Origin: Plantago ovata
Lineage: Eukaryota; Streptophyta; Magnoliopsida; Lamiales; Plantaginaceae
Direction: 5' to 3'
DNA: 64,000 bases
NCBI GenBank assembly: GCA_028274465.1
Contig: CM051457.1
Location: forward strand, 69,166,496 to 69,230,495
Part shown: piece after piece, positions 33,901-43,763 of the stretch
How positions within the stretch are numbered: the first letter of the stretch is position 1
Layout of the letters: each line of letters begins with the position of its first letter
Made by a program: the position numbers and the translations under genes
Notes under the pieces: generated by a model
The model's input: the letters and a program-made list of their open reading frames with translations, nothing else
What the model was told of the DNA's origin: nothing
The model's database searches: none

Positions 33901-36293
33901 AGGAAGTAACTAGCGCAGCTATGTACAAACATCTTGAGTTAGTTATACTAACGGACGATGATGAAGAAGAAGAGGATGAAAATATCCCAAAAGATCCAAG
34001 TGATGATGAAGGAAAAGATTCCAAGGACAAAAAGGATGATGATGATGATAATCAAGGTCCTAGTCCTGATGCTGGTGGAGTTAAGCTGACAGTTGCTGAG
34101 ACTGAACATCAAGTTACTGAAAATCAGAAAGTTGACCAAACTACCAGTCAGCATCAAGAATCCACTCCTGCTCCTGCTGAGACAAGTACTCAAGCAACTG
34201 AACAAGTTGTTGAAACTGAAGAAGAGTACGCCAGCAAGCGTGCTGAAATGAAATTAGGCAAAAACAAGCTTTTTGATGCCGAGTTAACTTTACTCGATGC
34301 CAAGGTCACTGAACCAAACCTTGATAATGAAGATATGGATGAAGATTATCAAAGAGTACTTCAAAACAGTCTACAGATTCATGCTAGACATACGCTGAAT
34401 CTAGACATTGCTCATTCTTCAAGAGTGAAGAACATGGAAGTCCCCTCCCTTCCACTTACTGCTGGTGAAATCCAATTGTTGAGTCTAAACCAACCACAAG
34501 TGATTGAAGCTCAAGATTTAGGAACCAAGGTTGCTGGCCTTGATGAATCTGACGACGAAGAAGATCTCTTCAATTTCTCAGCAAATGAAGAAGAACTGAC
34601 AAAGAAAGTTGAACCCACAGTGGTTACAATTCCTCCTCCGTCTCTTGATCATGATGAAGGAGATGCTGAAAGAAGTCGTTTGCTGATAAATGATGATCAA
34701 TTCGCTACTGAGATCAAAGTTCATTCACTCACTCCCTCTTTTTAGTGTCGTTCCCTAATGTTGAGGATTTTACTCCCAGAATTAAGGCACTCATGGTTGT
34801 TCACAAAGCATGCAAAGAAGAGGATGATGCACTGCTTGCTGAGAGTCCGCTTGATATTGGCAAGATATTGGCTACTGTGCTGAAACGCACTACTTCTCTT
34901 ACAATAGCTCAGAAAGACATAAGTCTACATCATAAAAGCTATGAAGAAGATGTCAGTCAAGCATTGAAACTGGCTAAAACTGCATTGAAAAAGGCTCAGA
35001 CTTTCGTTGAAGAAAAAGTCGACAATGACCGCAGACATGAGGAGAACTTGGTGAGTATTAAAGAAGATCTGTCCAAGCTGACTACTGATCAGCAAGGAAT
35101 AATTCTTAAGTACAATAACCTAAGTTAACTTGCTGAAAATTGCAATGAATTTTTCTCTCTGCACATTCACCCAATGATGCAATCCATGTCTAAGGGGGAA
35201 GATAAACAAAGAAAATCTTCAAGAGTAAAGAAAACCCCTGTTGAAGCGCCATTGATACTGCCTAGTCCACCTCCCAGAGAACCTCTTGCTGAAAGAAAGA
35301 GATCAAAGTTCAAAGAGACGAGCTGAAACAGATTCTGAGAGAAATTCAGCAAATCCGAAAAGGAGAAGAACATCTGCTGAAACTCAAGAATACTGTCACA
35401 CAGAGAGTCATCAAGATCTGAATGAAGATGATGATAATGATGATGACCAAACAATAGCTCAAGCACTAAGAGCTAGACCAATTACATCCCTAACTCCTTC
35501 TGGCCATTCCAAACATTTCTCTTCTGACTCAAGATCTTCATCAAGAGATCAAGAAAATGCTAAGTCAAGAAGAAGAAGGCAAAGACAGGAAGAAAAGAGG
35601 CTAGCCAGCATTGCCATTGGCTCTGGCATTGAATACACAAAGACCAGCAATGAATAAATAACTCAAAATGTGATCAGAAACCTACATGGTTGCTGGGTCT
35701 TAAAGCTGGAAGATTTGTCGGTCAATGATTTGTTTCCAACTGCTGTGCTGAATCAAATGTACACTTGGATTGAATTAAAAGTGCAAAGAAAAGATAGGGA
35801 TCCTCCTCCCTACCCAAGAAACATTGCTGCAAAATGGCTGAATCTGGAAGTCTTAGTAAGAAGAACTTCTATCGGCAAGCTAATGAATCAAGAGCCTTAT
35901 TTAATCAAATCGATTGATGTTGCTTACTATAGTGATCCTTTAACCAAGAAGTCAAAGAAGAAATATGGCTTCATTCCTTATGAGTATTTTTATCTCACTG
36001 CCAAGGATCAAGAAGAAGATCTTCTCTGGTTAAGAAAGATTCATGCCAACAATGGAATTTCAGATACACAACTTCTCCATGCCAGCAATTGGGGCATGCA
36101 CTTGTGGGTACTTCACTACAAACAAATGAATGGTGAAAACCATCATTATACTGCCTGCAAGAATACAAGGATCATTCAACTTGAAGTCCGTAAGCTACTT
36201 GAAGATTACGAGAAGGACTGTGTTGAATTTTCTGCGCTTCCTGAGAAGAGTGTAAGGGAGATTCTGAGGAAATCTTCTGCTGGAATAGCTTAA
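30981..36293 (+). pseudogene. Copia accessory ORF2, ~1,770 codons (element A)
   Basis: From MAPKR at 30981 nearly all segments to 36293 share one frame, so the ancestral gene was a single ~1,770-codon ORF. Breaks: stops at codon 6 (30996) and near 31341, 31425, 31962 and 33737, a shift around 32930, another near 34740 and a stop after NE at 35655. Order: N-terminal domain (codons ~33-326) resembling the 'putative plant transposon protein' family; repetitive V/A/E/T/Q-rich region to ~920; acidic D/E/K tract (~990-1020); coiled coil (~1255-1400); basic KRRR/RRRRQR patches (~1455-1560); C-terminal ~205 residues (MIRNLHGCWVLKLEDL ...) conserved with B. I recognise no enzyme motif, signal peptide or convincing transmembrane helix, so an envelope role is not supported despite the envelope-like position. 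Confidence 0.85.
31973..32062 (+). repeat. 45-bp in-frame tandem duplication in ORF2 (A)
   Basis: Two identical 45-bp units (31973-32017, 32018-32062) plus a 17-bp partial third add 15 residues per unit. A second in-frame duplication (30 bp, VEVFAEAF-SN/NN) lies near 32428-32485. Confidence 0.9.
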
Positions 36294-36554
36294 GTCCCTT
36301 GTAAAAGCTTTGTTTGTTTTTGTTTGCTGATTTTTGTAGTTATCTCTGAACTTTCTTGTAAACTTACTGAAAGATAACTATCAGCAATAAGCTTTTGACT
36401 CTTATTGGTTTTTGATTATGCAATCTACTTATGCTTACTGTTTTATTATTCAAGTATGTTTGCATTATTCAACTGATTTATTCAACATCAGAAACCTCTA
36501 AAAGGGTAACAATTAATTTAGCCATGGATTGCTAACATTAAAAAGGGGGAAATT
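36294..36554 (+). other. 3' untranslated region and polypurine tract of element A
   Basis: No gene. It ends with the polypurine tract AAAAAGGGGGAAATT at about 36540-36554, directly before the 3' LTR (TGTTAG from 36555). That tract primes plus-strand synthesis in this element class. Confidence 0.85.
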
Positions 36555-38070
36555 TGTTAGGAAACTTGTAAATTTTGATGAGCAATTAACCATGCTAAAT
36601 TAAGGAAAGTCCAGTAACTAGTACTCTTAAGGTCCATAGGAATTTAGAATTTTAAGGATATTGTAAAAGAGGAACGTTTGCTGAAGACTTAGTGTAGGTA
36701 CTAGTTAGGTGCTTTAGTTTTGCTGATGATGTACCTTGTTTTTACAAACGAACTATTGAAGCAATAGAACCGTTCAGAAACTTGAAGAATTCGAAGACTG
36801 AAGACTAAAGAAGATTTCTGAAGATGGTATCTACAAAGGCACATGTTACTCAGAAAGTGAAAATTTCAGCAACAGCTTGCATAAGTGAAAATCTATATGA
36901 CAGAGTAGGTTGTGCTTGCTGAAACTGAGACTGACCGCTTGCTGAAATACATATGTGACCTTCTTGCTGAAAGTACTTGCATTTGCGCTCCAACGTTCAT
37001 ATTTGAATTTCATTCAAATGAACATTAAATGCAAAAGTAAGCATGCGAGGAACATGAAGACTAGAAGACAAATGAAGGATGCTGTTGAAAGTACAAAAGC
37101 AAGATAGTGACATCTTAAGGAAAAAAGCCTTAGAATTTGAAATTCAAACGGATCCCTTGATCCACTATAAATATAGGACATCCGGCAAAGAGTAGAAGGG
37201 TGTCAACAACGTGATCAAACTCTCACTTGTGCTTAAACACTCATCTTTCTTATTCTTTACTGCCTATTGATCCGTTCCAAGGCTTAAAGCTTGAAACAAA
37301 AGCTACTTGTGAAGAAGTAGAACATTCACGGCTAAGAAATTAGTTAAGTGTTCTTTCTTTCGAACAAGAACAAGTCTTGACACCAGAAACAACTTAACTT
37401 GTTTACTGCAAAGTATTCAAAGTTTTGTTTCTTAGATTACTTGTTATAGCTGAATAAGTTATACTCAAGTCATCTCATCCCAAACCTCTCTAACTGATAA
37501 ACACCCTTTTTCAGGCGTGAAATTCAGGGGGAAATTATCAAGCATGGTGTTGTTGATTATAAGTCCCAAGTTTTGTGGAGAATAAGGTTTCGTTCTCTAG
37601 TTAGGTTGGAAACGAAGCAAGTGTGCTTTGGTTTCTGAAGAATCGCTCTAGATAGGTGTTGTAAGGAACCTCAAACTTATCTTAGTGGATTCAGTCCTAG
37701 AAAGGACAAAGTGGATTAGTTGAGAGATTACGCCACTCTCAGATACCACTATAAAAAGTGTGTGTGATTTACTTTACTGCATTTAGTTTTCAGCAAGCTT
37801 ATCTATCTGTACATTGTCACTCTACTCACTTGCTGAAATTAGCACTTACTGAAAAGCACTTATGGTATAAAGACTTCCGCACTCTGTTTTTAAGTACCAG
37901 TAATACCAGTTGCTGAAAAGTAACTAGTACTTGGTGAGAAAGTTAAGTATCATCAAACCCATTACTGAAAAGTAATAAGCCCTTGCTGAGAAAGTTTTTA
38001 AACGATGAAAGTTTGAAAAGACTATTCACTCCCCCCTCTAGTCTTTTCTTGTTGTTTAAAGGGACCAACA
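36555..38070 (+). repeat. 3' LTR of element A
   Basis: 1,516 bp, TGTTAGGAAAC ... GGGACCAACA, nearly the same length as LTR1 and differing at roughly 3% of positions by eye. TATA box at 37166-37173. Followed by the AAATC duplication at 38071-38075. Confidence 0.95.
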
Positions 38071-38486
38071 AAATCACTTTTTCAGTGATTCCTTGTTCGA
38101 CAGTAAGGGTTTGGACTTATGCATTGTTGTAGAATTCCATAGTGTCTACCATACTCACTCTCTTTTAGAGTGAGCAGTGATAAAGGAAAGTAGGCCTTGT
38201 TGATTGATGTAATTCAACGCCTCAACATCTTCTTCGTCAAGTTCTTGTTCATAGAAGTATCGGATATACTTCTCTTTTGAAATCCACCCCATTGCATCAT
38301 CTGCTCACACTTTTCAGTGTTGAGATATGCGGGAGGCATGGTTCTTTCAGTGACTCGGTTATTTAATAACACAATTTTCACTGTGTTCTTCGCCGGAGAT
38401 GCGGCCGGAGTCGGAGCAGTGCTTTTTCCAGCGCTGTCTGCCTTTGAGGACTTGGTGTTCTTGGTTTGTTGTCTCTTGGGAGCCAT
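38071..38486 (-). pseudogene. Copia accessory ORF2, N-terminus (element C)
   Basis: Starts at ATG 38486 with MAPKRQQTKNTKSSKADSAGKS, the best-preserved ORF2 start in the window (A has a stop at codon 6, B a frameshift). A frameshift after MMQWGGF ends the open stretch near 38214. Coding homology continues to 38071, where element A interrupts it; it resumes at 8694. Confidence 0.85.
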
Positions 38487-39240
38487 GTCTTTATATAGTA
38501 AGGTAAGAATAGGGGATAAGAATATGAAAAAGATGCTTTTCTTTTTTACCGGAGGTACAGTGTTTCAGAGCACAGGCTAGAGAAATTTTTGCAGAGAAAG
38601 GAAACATGGAGTTAAAGAATTTTGTCTTTCTCTAACTCTTCATTTATATAGTATCTATGTTGTGTGAGAAACTCAATGGTTTTGAGTCTTCAACAAGGGT
38701 AAAACAGAGATACAATGATTTAGTGGAGCCTTTGCATTAAATGCGTAGTGGTCCACTAACCCGAAACCGTCAGAGCTTGTTTTCACTTTATAACATTAAC
38801 CGTTGGATCATCAACTGCTTTAAAATCAATGGCCACGATTGCATATCATGTCATGATTAGTAGCGAGTTTATATGTGCCAAGATTAACGTCACATTAGAT
38901 TTTACCTTGAATCAAGGGATTTTACCTCTTTTAGTTAGAAGCTAATAGCTTGCTGAAGTATTAGAGAATCTTTTCAGCAATTTTAATCGTTCTAACTTTA
39001 GCAATTACTTTATAAGTACCAAGCCTTGTAATTGCTGAAAGTTCCCCCTTAATCAAATATCTCATTTTTCTTTAGGTCAAAGATGTTCCTGAGTTCCCGT
39101 CTCAGTAAATCCCTTTTATAGTGAGATATTTTCGGTAAGTTCTTCTTTAGTGAAAACAATCTTGCTCTTTGCTGAGTTCCCGTCTCAGATTTATCCTTTG
39201 ATAATGAACAGTGGGCTTTGTTGGCAACTGTGTTTACTTT
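38487..39240 (-). other. Pol-ORF2 spacer of element C, truncated
   Basis: Reverse-orientation match to the spacers of A and B, with TATATAAA at 38643-38650 (minus) and clear stem-loops at 39089-39108 and 39169-39189 (CTGAG-TTCCCGT-CTCAG type), plus a partial repeat of the stem-loop flank near 39236-39260. Homology ends near 39240, so C has lost pol, gag and its 5' LTR here. Confidence 0.75.
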
Positions 39241-39895
39241 CCCGTCTCAGATTTATCCATTAGCAAAGAGCAAGATTATTTCCCCCTTAATCATGGTACT
39301 GTGTTTACTATAAGGCACAAAAGTGATCTATTATCAAGAAAGTCTTTTCTGTTGGCTCGTGGGAAAGTAAATACAACCAATCTTCTTGGTCTTGGTAATG
39401 TTGTGTGATTGTCTTGTGATCACATGGACGAACGGGTAATCCAATTGGAAAGTTCGAAAAGTTTGGTGAAGCAAACTTGATCCATTAATTCGGAATAACA
39501 GTTTTGCCTAAGACGTTGATCTTAGATGGATTGCCTAAGACGTTGATCTTAGATGACTTATCTAAGATGATACTCTTAGAAGCGTTAGAATTTAACTGTC
39601 ATTTAAATAATTCTTGTATTGAAGAAATGCTATTTCTTAAATATATAAGGAGACCATGTTAAATGTATAATTCTTGAAATTCTATGTTGACGTTTTTCAT
39701 AATTAAGTTTATGACAAACATTTCTCACACCTTGTTTCACAAAATAAATCAAGATGACTTATATCTTGATATATTGATGTGATGTTGAGAACATGAAATA
39801 TTTCTGGAATATTTCATAATAACCGATGTGGAAGTAATATGTGAATTACAAACATCGAGACAAACTTGTAGCAAGAATGAATACTTCGTATCTTG
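39241..39895 (+). other. Probable left internal part of element E
   Basis: AT-rich DNA with no usable ORF. A 26-bp unit (GCCTAAGACGTTGATCTTAG ...) is tandemly duplicated near 39505-39556. Its right flank joins smoothly with 49338 once element D is removed, so it is probably part of the decayed Copia element E. I cannot identify gag motifs in it. Confidence 0.4.
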
Positions 39896-39900
39896 TATGA
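39896..39900. repeat. Target-site duplication of element D (left)
   Basis: TATGA directly before the left LTR, repeated at 49333-49337 directly after the right LTR. Confidence 0.95.
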
Positions 39901-41305
39901 TGATGAACGTATTTTTTACGCGTTCATCTTGTCTTTTTTACCTTCTTTTGCTATCTTCTAGCCTTGTTTTTTGGTTAATTTTGTAGAATAGTGTCACGTT
40001 TTGTGTTTTCTGCATTTTCAGGCACTTAGGTACGAAACGGCGTTTTTGGAGCTAAAAACGAGCCTTTTTGATGGAAAAGATGGCCCCGTTGAAGTTCCCC
40101 AATCTCCGTGGCTTGTTCGTAAGTGTTTGAGTATCAATAAGCATCGACAAGGATGAGTCCAACGCACCCGAGGGCCATGCGAGGGCAAAAAGATTGAGTT
40201 TGAAGACAAAAATCTGCCCAGGAGCCAAACTAAGCGCCTGGAATAGTGAAGCGCTCCGCTTCAATTTCCAGGAGCTTTGGCACAGAAGCCAAGCGAAGCG
40301 CTTGGAGTGCCCAAAGCGCTTCGCTTGCCAAGCGCTCCGCTTGGCTTCTCCAAGCGGTCCGCTTGGCAGCGGTTACGTTTTCGGATTTTCCTTCTTAGAT
40401 CTGATCTTTGATCATTTTTTTGAATATCTTTTGAACTGTAACTTCGATTTGGAGAGCTCCTAAGCCCCAAAACTCAGAGAAAACTCAGATTACATTGTAT
40501 TTTAGCTTGGGATTCAAGGTTTTGATTGTGATTCATCCTTTGTAATCATCTACGGAGAGGTTTTCTTTGCTTTCCACCGATTAGTGACAGCTTTGGTGGT
40601 AACTTGTATCACTCTCTTGTCTTGTAGTTTAATATGATGTATTCTGATTATTATTCATATGAATTGATGTCTATGTTGATGAATATGAGTAGCTAAATCT
40701 TTTGTGTTGGTGGTAGAATGTAGAATATGCATGCTATGGGTTATGTTTATGCTTACATGAGATTGTGATTCAATCTTGCTGCAAATCCCTTCATATGATT
40801 CTTAGTTGCCTATAAAATATATTCGAATTGAGTATAGTGACAAACTCTTGGTCAATGAAAGCTATAGGATTGTATGTTAGAGATTTGCAGCATGCTAGAT
40901 AAATGGTGTTGGTGACAAGCACCTCTAAAGTATTGATAGAGATCTTTTATGATGTGTGTCTTAAAGTTGCCTAGACGAGTTGCTTAGCAGACTTGATCGA
41001 AGGTTTTACGCACTGAACTTGTGAGCATATTCGTAACCCATGCATGTGTATTTGATTTCTACCACCAACCGTTTTCCAAACTTGATTACAACAATCTGAT
41101 TTCTCGTTGCTATTGTTCAAGGGAAACGATTCTCTAAACATTTGAATTCGTTGACTGAAATTACTTGCAAAAACCTCAAGCAAAGCCACGTTAGGTCCCG
41201 AGAGAACGACACTCGGGGACAACTTGCCATTGCACTCTAGTTTGTGTAGTGATAAGTGTTCTTAGGCTTTTAAACAAATTTAATTGGTGAAAAACGACAT
41301 CATCA
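39901..41305 (+). repeat. 5' LTR of element D
   Basis: 1,405 bp, TGATGAACG ... GACATCATCA. It contains a cluster of GC-rich stem-loops at 40247-40366. No clear TATA box is visible after this cluster. Confidence 0.95.
40247..40366 (+). repeat. 7-3-7 stem-loop cluster in D LTR
   Basis: About five units of form (7-nt arm)-NNN-(7-nt arm): TGAAGCG-CTC-CGCTTCA (40247-40263), CCAAGCG-AAG-CGCTTGG (40289-40305), a degraded unit near 40313-40329, CCAAGCG-CTC-CGCTTGG (40328-40344) and CCAAGCG-GTC-CGCTTGG (40350-40366). The first has paired changes in its outer arm. The same cluster recurs in the right LTR near 48287-48406. Confidence 0.85.
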
Positions 41306-41308
41306 ATT

Positions 41309-41326
41309 TGGCGCCGCTGCCGGGGA
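41309..41326 (+). other. Primer-binding site of element D
   Basis: TGGCGCCGCTGCCGGGGA four bases after the LTR end, matching the Athila-type site that pairs with tRNA-Asp. Element H has a variant at 61023 onward. Confidence 0.85.
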
Positions 41327-41447
41327 CTTAACTCCTTTGGTTGGTGTTTTTGTTTTGGTTTTTTCAGCCAACATCTCTTCTTTGTCTCATTTCTGTTTTT
41401 GTTTCTTTTGCTTGAGATACTCACTATCTTGTATTTCAGGTGAGTGC

Positions 41448-43763
41448 ATGCCTAGAACCCAAACGGGTGGACCTATTATTGAACCTTTTGTAGACGAGAT
41501 CGATCGTTTGTTTCAAAGGAGAAAGAGGAATTTGAATCCCGAGTTTGAAGGAGTAGCATCTAGAGCTCCCACTTCTGGTATTCGGGAAGAGTCTTCTTCT
41601 TATCTTTTGGAGCCAATACTTGAATCTGTTTACTTGGAAGGTGAAATGGCGGAGAGACCTATACGTACACTTACTAAGCCTACGGTTGGGGGTAGAGGAC
41701 CAGCAATTGTCCTCAATGATGCCACAAGGAACTTGGAGATCAAGAATCACATGTTCCAACAACTACCCAAATTCTATGGGATGGCTAATGAGGACGTGAT
41801 AGGGTACTTGAATGAGCTCGAGAACTTTGTTCTCCATCTTGGGCGACCAGGAGCTGGTGTTACAGATGATGATCTCCGCATGAAGGTCTTTTCTATGGGG
41901 CTAGGTGATCGTGCAAAGGCTTGGCTTAATACTTTGGAGGCCGGGTCTTTGACAACATGGGATCTATGTTTTGATAAGTTCATGGAGCGTTACTACCCCG
42001 CTTCCAAGACAGTGGCTATGAATAGCCAAATTAGCTCCTTCGAGCAGAGGTACGATGAGCCTTTCCACGAGGTCTATGATCGTTTCATGGGGTTGCATCA
42101 TCGATGCCCACATAACGGGTATGATAAAGGTCAGCTTCTCCATTTCTTTTACAATGGTTTACATCCTGAGATTCAATCTCAAGTGGATAGTATTTGTGGA
42201 GGTAGTATGGGGGAGTTGCTTCCTTCTCAAGCCCAAGTGAAGCTGGATATGATGTACCGGAATTCCCAAAACCGGAATGTGAGGGCTCGTGTGCTCCAAA
42301 AGGAGCAAAGAGGTGAAGCCAAGGTGGTAGTGGAACAAAATGCCTTCGATGGGTTCGCCCATGAAGTGAAGCAAGCTTTGAGGCAAAGCGTTCCATCTCC
42401 TTCTACGGAAGTTTGTGGTGTGTGCAAGAACTATGGGCACCCGGCCTACTTGTGCCGTTCTGAATTTGCTAGAGAGCAATATATCACGAACGATGTCCGT
42501 CAAGAAGTATATGCTGCTGAGGGAGAGCAAGTAGTTGGAGATGTGAACTACGGGCAAGGTTATGGCAATGTGAGGCCACAAAACCGTGGACCCCGAGGTG
42601 GGTACCAGAATCAGGGTAACCGTGGTTATCTTCATAACCCGGATCAAAATGCCTATGGGCCTAATCAAGATAGAAGTCGTCTCAGCTATGAGAACAACTG
42701 GTATGAAGGAGCACCACCTTCTAATCCCACACCCCCACCTCCGGTTGCTAGTTCAGGACCGCAAGGTGGAGGGGTGCTCCCTTCTCCTCTTGTTACTTCA
42801 CTCAATGATCTGGTTATGAAGACGAACAAATTCATGGAGCATTACTATCGTAATGAGTCTACTAACAATCAACGCTTTGAGAAGCTTGAGGCTAGTAGTA
42901 GCAGTCTCCATAAGAAGCTACAAGAGCTTATAGATCGAGGGGCGAGTAGAGAGCAAGGGAAGTTTCCCGGAAACACGGAGAAAGCCATGGCTATAACCGT
43001 GGTGACTGATTTGCCCGTGGAGATCACGGTTGTGAGAGATAATGCACGAGTTGAGGTGCCAAGTTGCAAGATAACTGAAACTTGCAAGGTGAGTGAGGAG
43101 GTTGAGACTCCTAAGGTGGTTATGGAAGAGGAAGTTGTCGCACAATCTGATGCGATAGTTGAAGAGGTGAAAGAAAACTCATCGTCTGAGGATGAGATGG
43201 TGGATATGGTGGAAGTGCCCATCCAAGAGAGCTTCGATGTTGAAATCGGCTTGGGGAAGAAGGATGGAATAGTGGCAACTCTAGACACGGGAGCGGGTGT
43301 GAATGTCATACCCTTGAACGTGTATGAAGAGTCGGGTTTGTCTGGCTTGAGACCTATGAAATGCATGGTGCAATTAGCAGATGGGTCCATGAAAAATCCG
43401 TTGGGTGTGATTGAGAACTTGGCGGTGAGGGTTGCCGGTGTAGAGGTGAAGACTAATTTCATCGTTATGCCTACATCTTCTGCTAAGCTCAAGGATGTGG
43501 TTCTCTTGGGTAGAGCTTTCATCAACAAAGTACATATGGTGATAGACATGTACCGTCGTACATGTAGTTTCGAGGTAAATGGCAAGCAACATACGTTGCG
43601 AGCCATAATTAATTCATGTGCTTATGTTGATACTAACGAACTTGTAGGATTCTTTGGTCCTGTTTATGTTCGTCAAGATGTGCAGGGACTTGGTGCTTTG
43701 AAGAGCACTTGGACGGGGAAGTCTAGTACCCGATGCAAATTGATCCCGCATGAGCTAAGATGA
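41448..43763 (+). CDS. Athila-like gag-protease (element D)
   Basis: An intact 771-codon ORF. ATG 41448 was chosen because it gives MPRTQTGG, matching the MPHTRSAG start of element H; the frame is also open upstream to 41337. Domains: gag core around residues 85-300 (DLEIKNHMFQQLPKFYG ... MKVFSMGLGDRAKAWL ... YDEPFHEVYDRF), zinc knuckle CGVCKNYGHPAYLC at ~323-336, a Q/G/N/P-rich linker, the ELIDRGASREQGKFPGN block, and a retropepsin-type protease with LDTGAG at ~612-617 and LLGRAFI later. It ends shortly after protease with no reverse transcriptase. By family, gag forms the particle and protease matures it. Confidence 0.93.
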   Translation: MPRTQTGGPIIEPFVDEIDRLFQRRKRNLNPEFEGVASRAPTSGIREESSSYLLEPILESVYLEGEMAERPIRTLTKPTVGGRGPAIVLNDATRNLEIKNHMFQQLPKFYGMANEDVIGYLNELENFVLHLGRPGAGVTDDDLRMKVFSMGLGDRAKAWLNTLEAGSLTTWDLCFDKFMERYYPASKTVAMNSQISSFEQRYDEPFHEVYDRFMGLHHRCPHNGYDKGQLLHFFYNGLHPEIQSQVDSICGGSMGELLPSQAQVKLDMMYRNSQNRNVRARVLQKEQRGEAKVVVEQNAFDGFAHEVKQALRQSVPSPSTEVCGVCKNYGHPAYLCRSEFAREQYITNDVRQEVYAAEGEQVVGDVNYGQGYGNVRPQNRGPRGGYQNQGNRGYLHNPDQNAYGPNQDRSRLSYENNWYEGAPPSNPTPPPPVASSGPQGGGVLPSPLVTSLNDLVMKTNKFMEHYYRNESTNNQRFEKLEASSSSLHKKLQELIDRGASREQGKFPGNTEKAMAITVVTDLPVEITVVRDNARVEVPSCKITETCKVSEEVETPKVVMEEEVVAQSDAIVEEVKENSSSEDEMVDMVEVPIQESFDVEIGLGKKDGIVATLDTGAGVNVIPLNVYEESGLSGLRPMKCMVQLADGSMKNPLGVIENLAVRVAGVEVKTNFIVMPTSSAKLKDVVLLGRAFINKVHMVIDMYRRTCSFEVNGKQHTLRAIINSCAYVDTNELVGFFGPVYVRQDVQGLGALKSTWTGKSSTRCKLIPHELR

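Larger units (their letters stand above)
8700..38070 (+). mobile_element. Ty1/Copia element with large ORF2 (element A), interrupted by B
   Basis: Both LTRs, the AAATC target duplication, primer-binding site, gag-pol, a pol-ORF2 spacer, ORF2 and polypurine tract are present. Removing the nested B plus the 5S-like fragment leaves ~15.4 kb, long for a Copia element. It sits inside ORF2 of element C in the opposite orientation. Having an extra ORF after pol resembles the SIRE/Maximus lineage, but I cannot fix the lineage by eye. LTR1 and LTR2 differ at roughly 3% of positions by eye. Its genes are broken by stops, frameshifts and the B insertion. Confidence 0.93.

Noticed and set aside
30981..36293. 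Envelope gene of an endogenous retrovirus-like element
   Set aside because: Position fits, but there is no signal peptide, cleavage site, coiled-coil plus anchor layout or transmembrane helix.
41337..41447. Upstream extension of D's gag ORF (37 extra codons)
   Set aside because: The homologous H protein starts at the later MP-x-T methionine, and the extension is hydrophobic leader DNA translated by chance.
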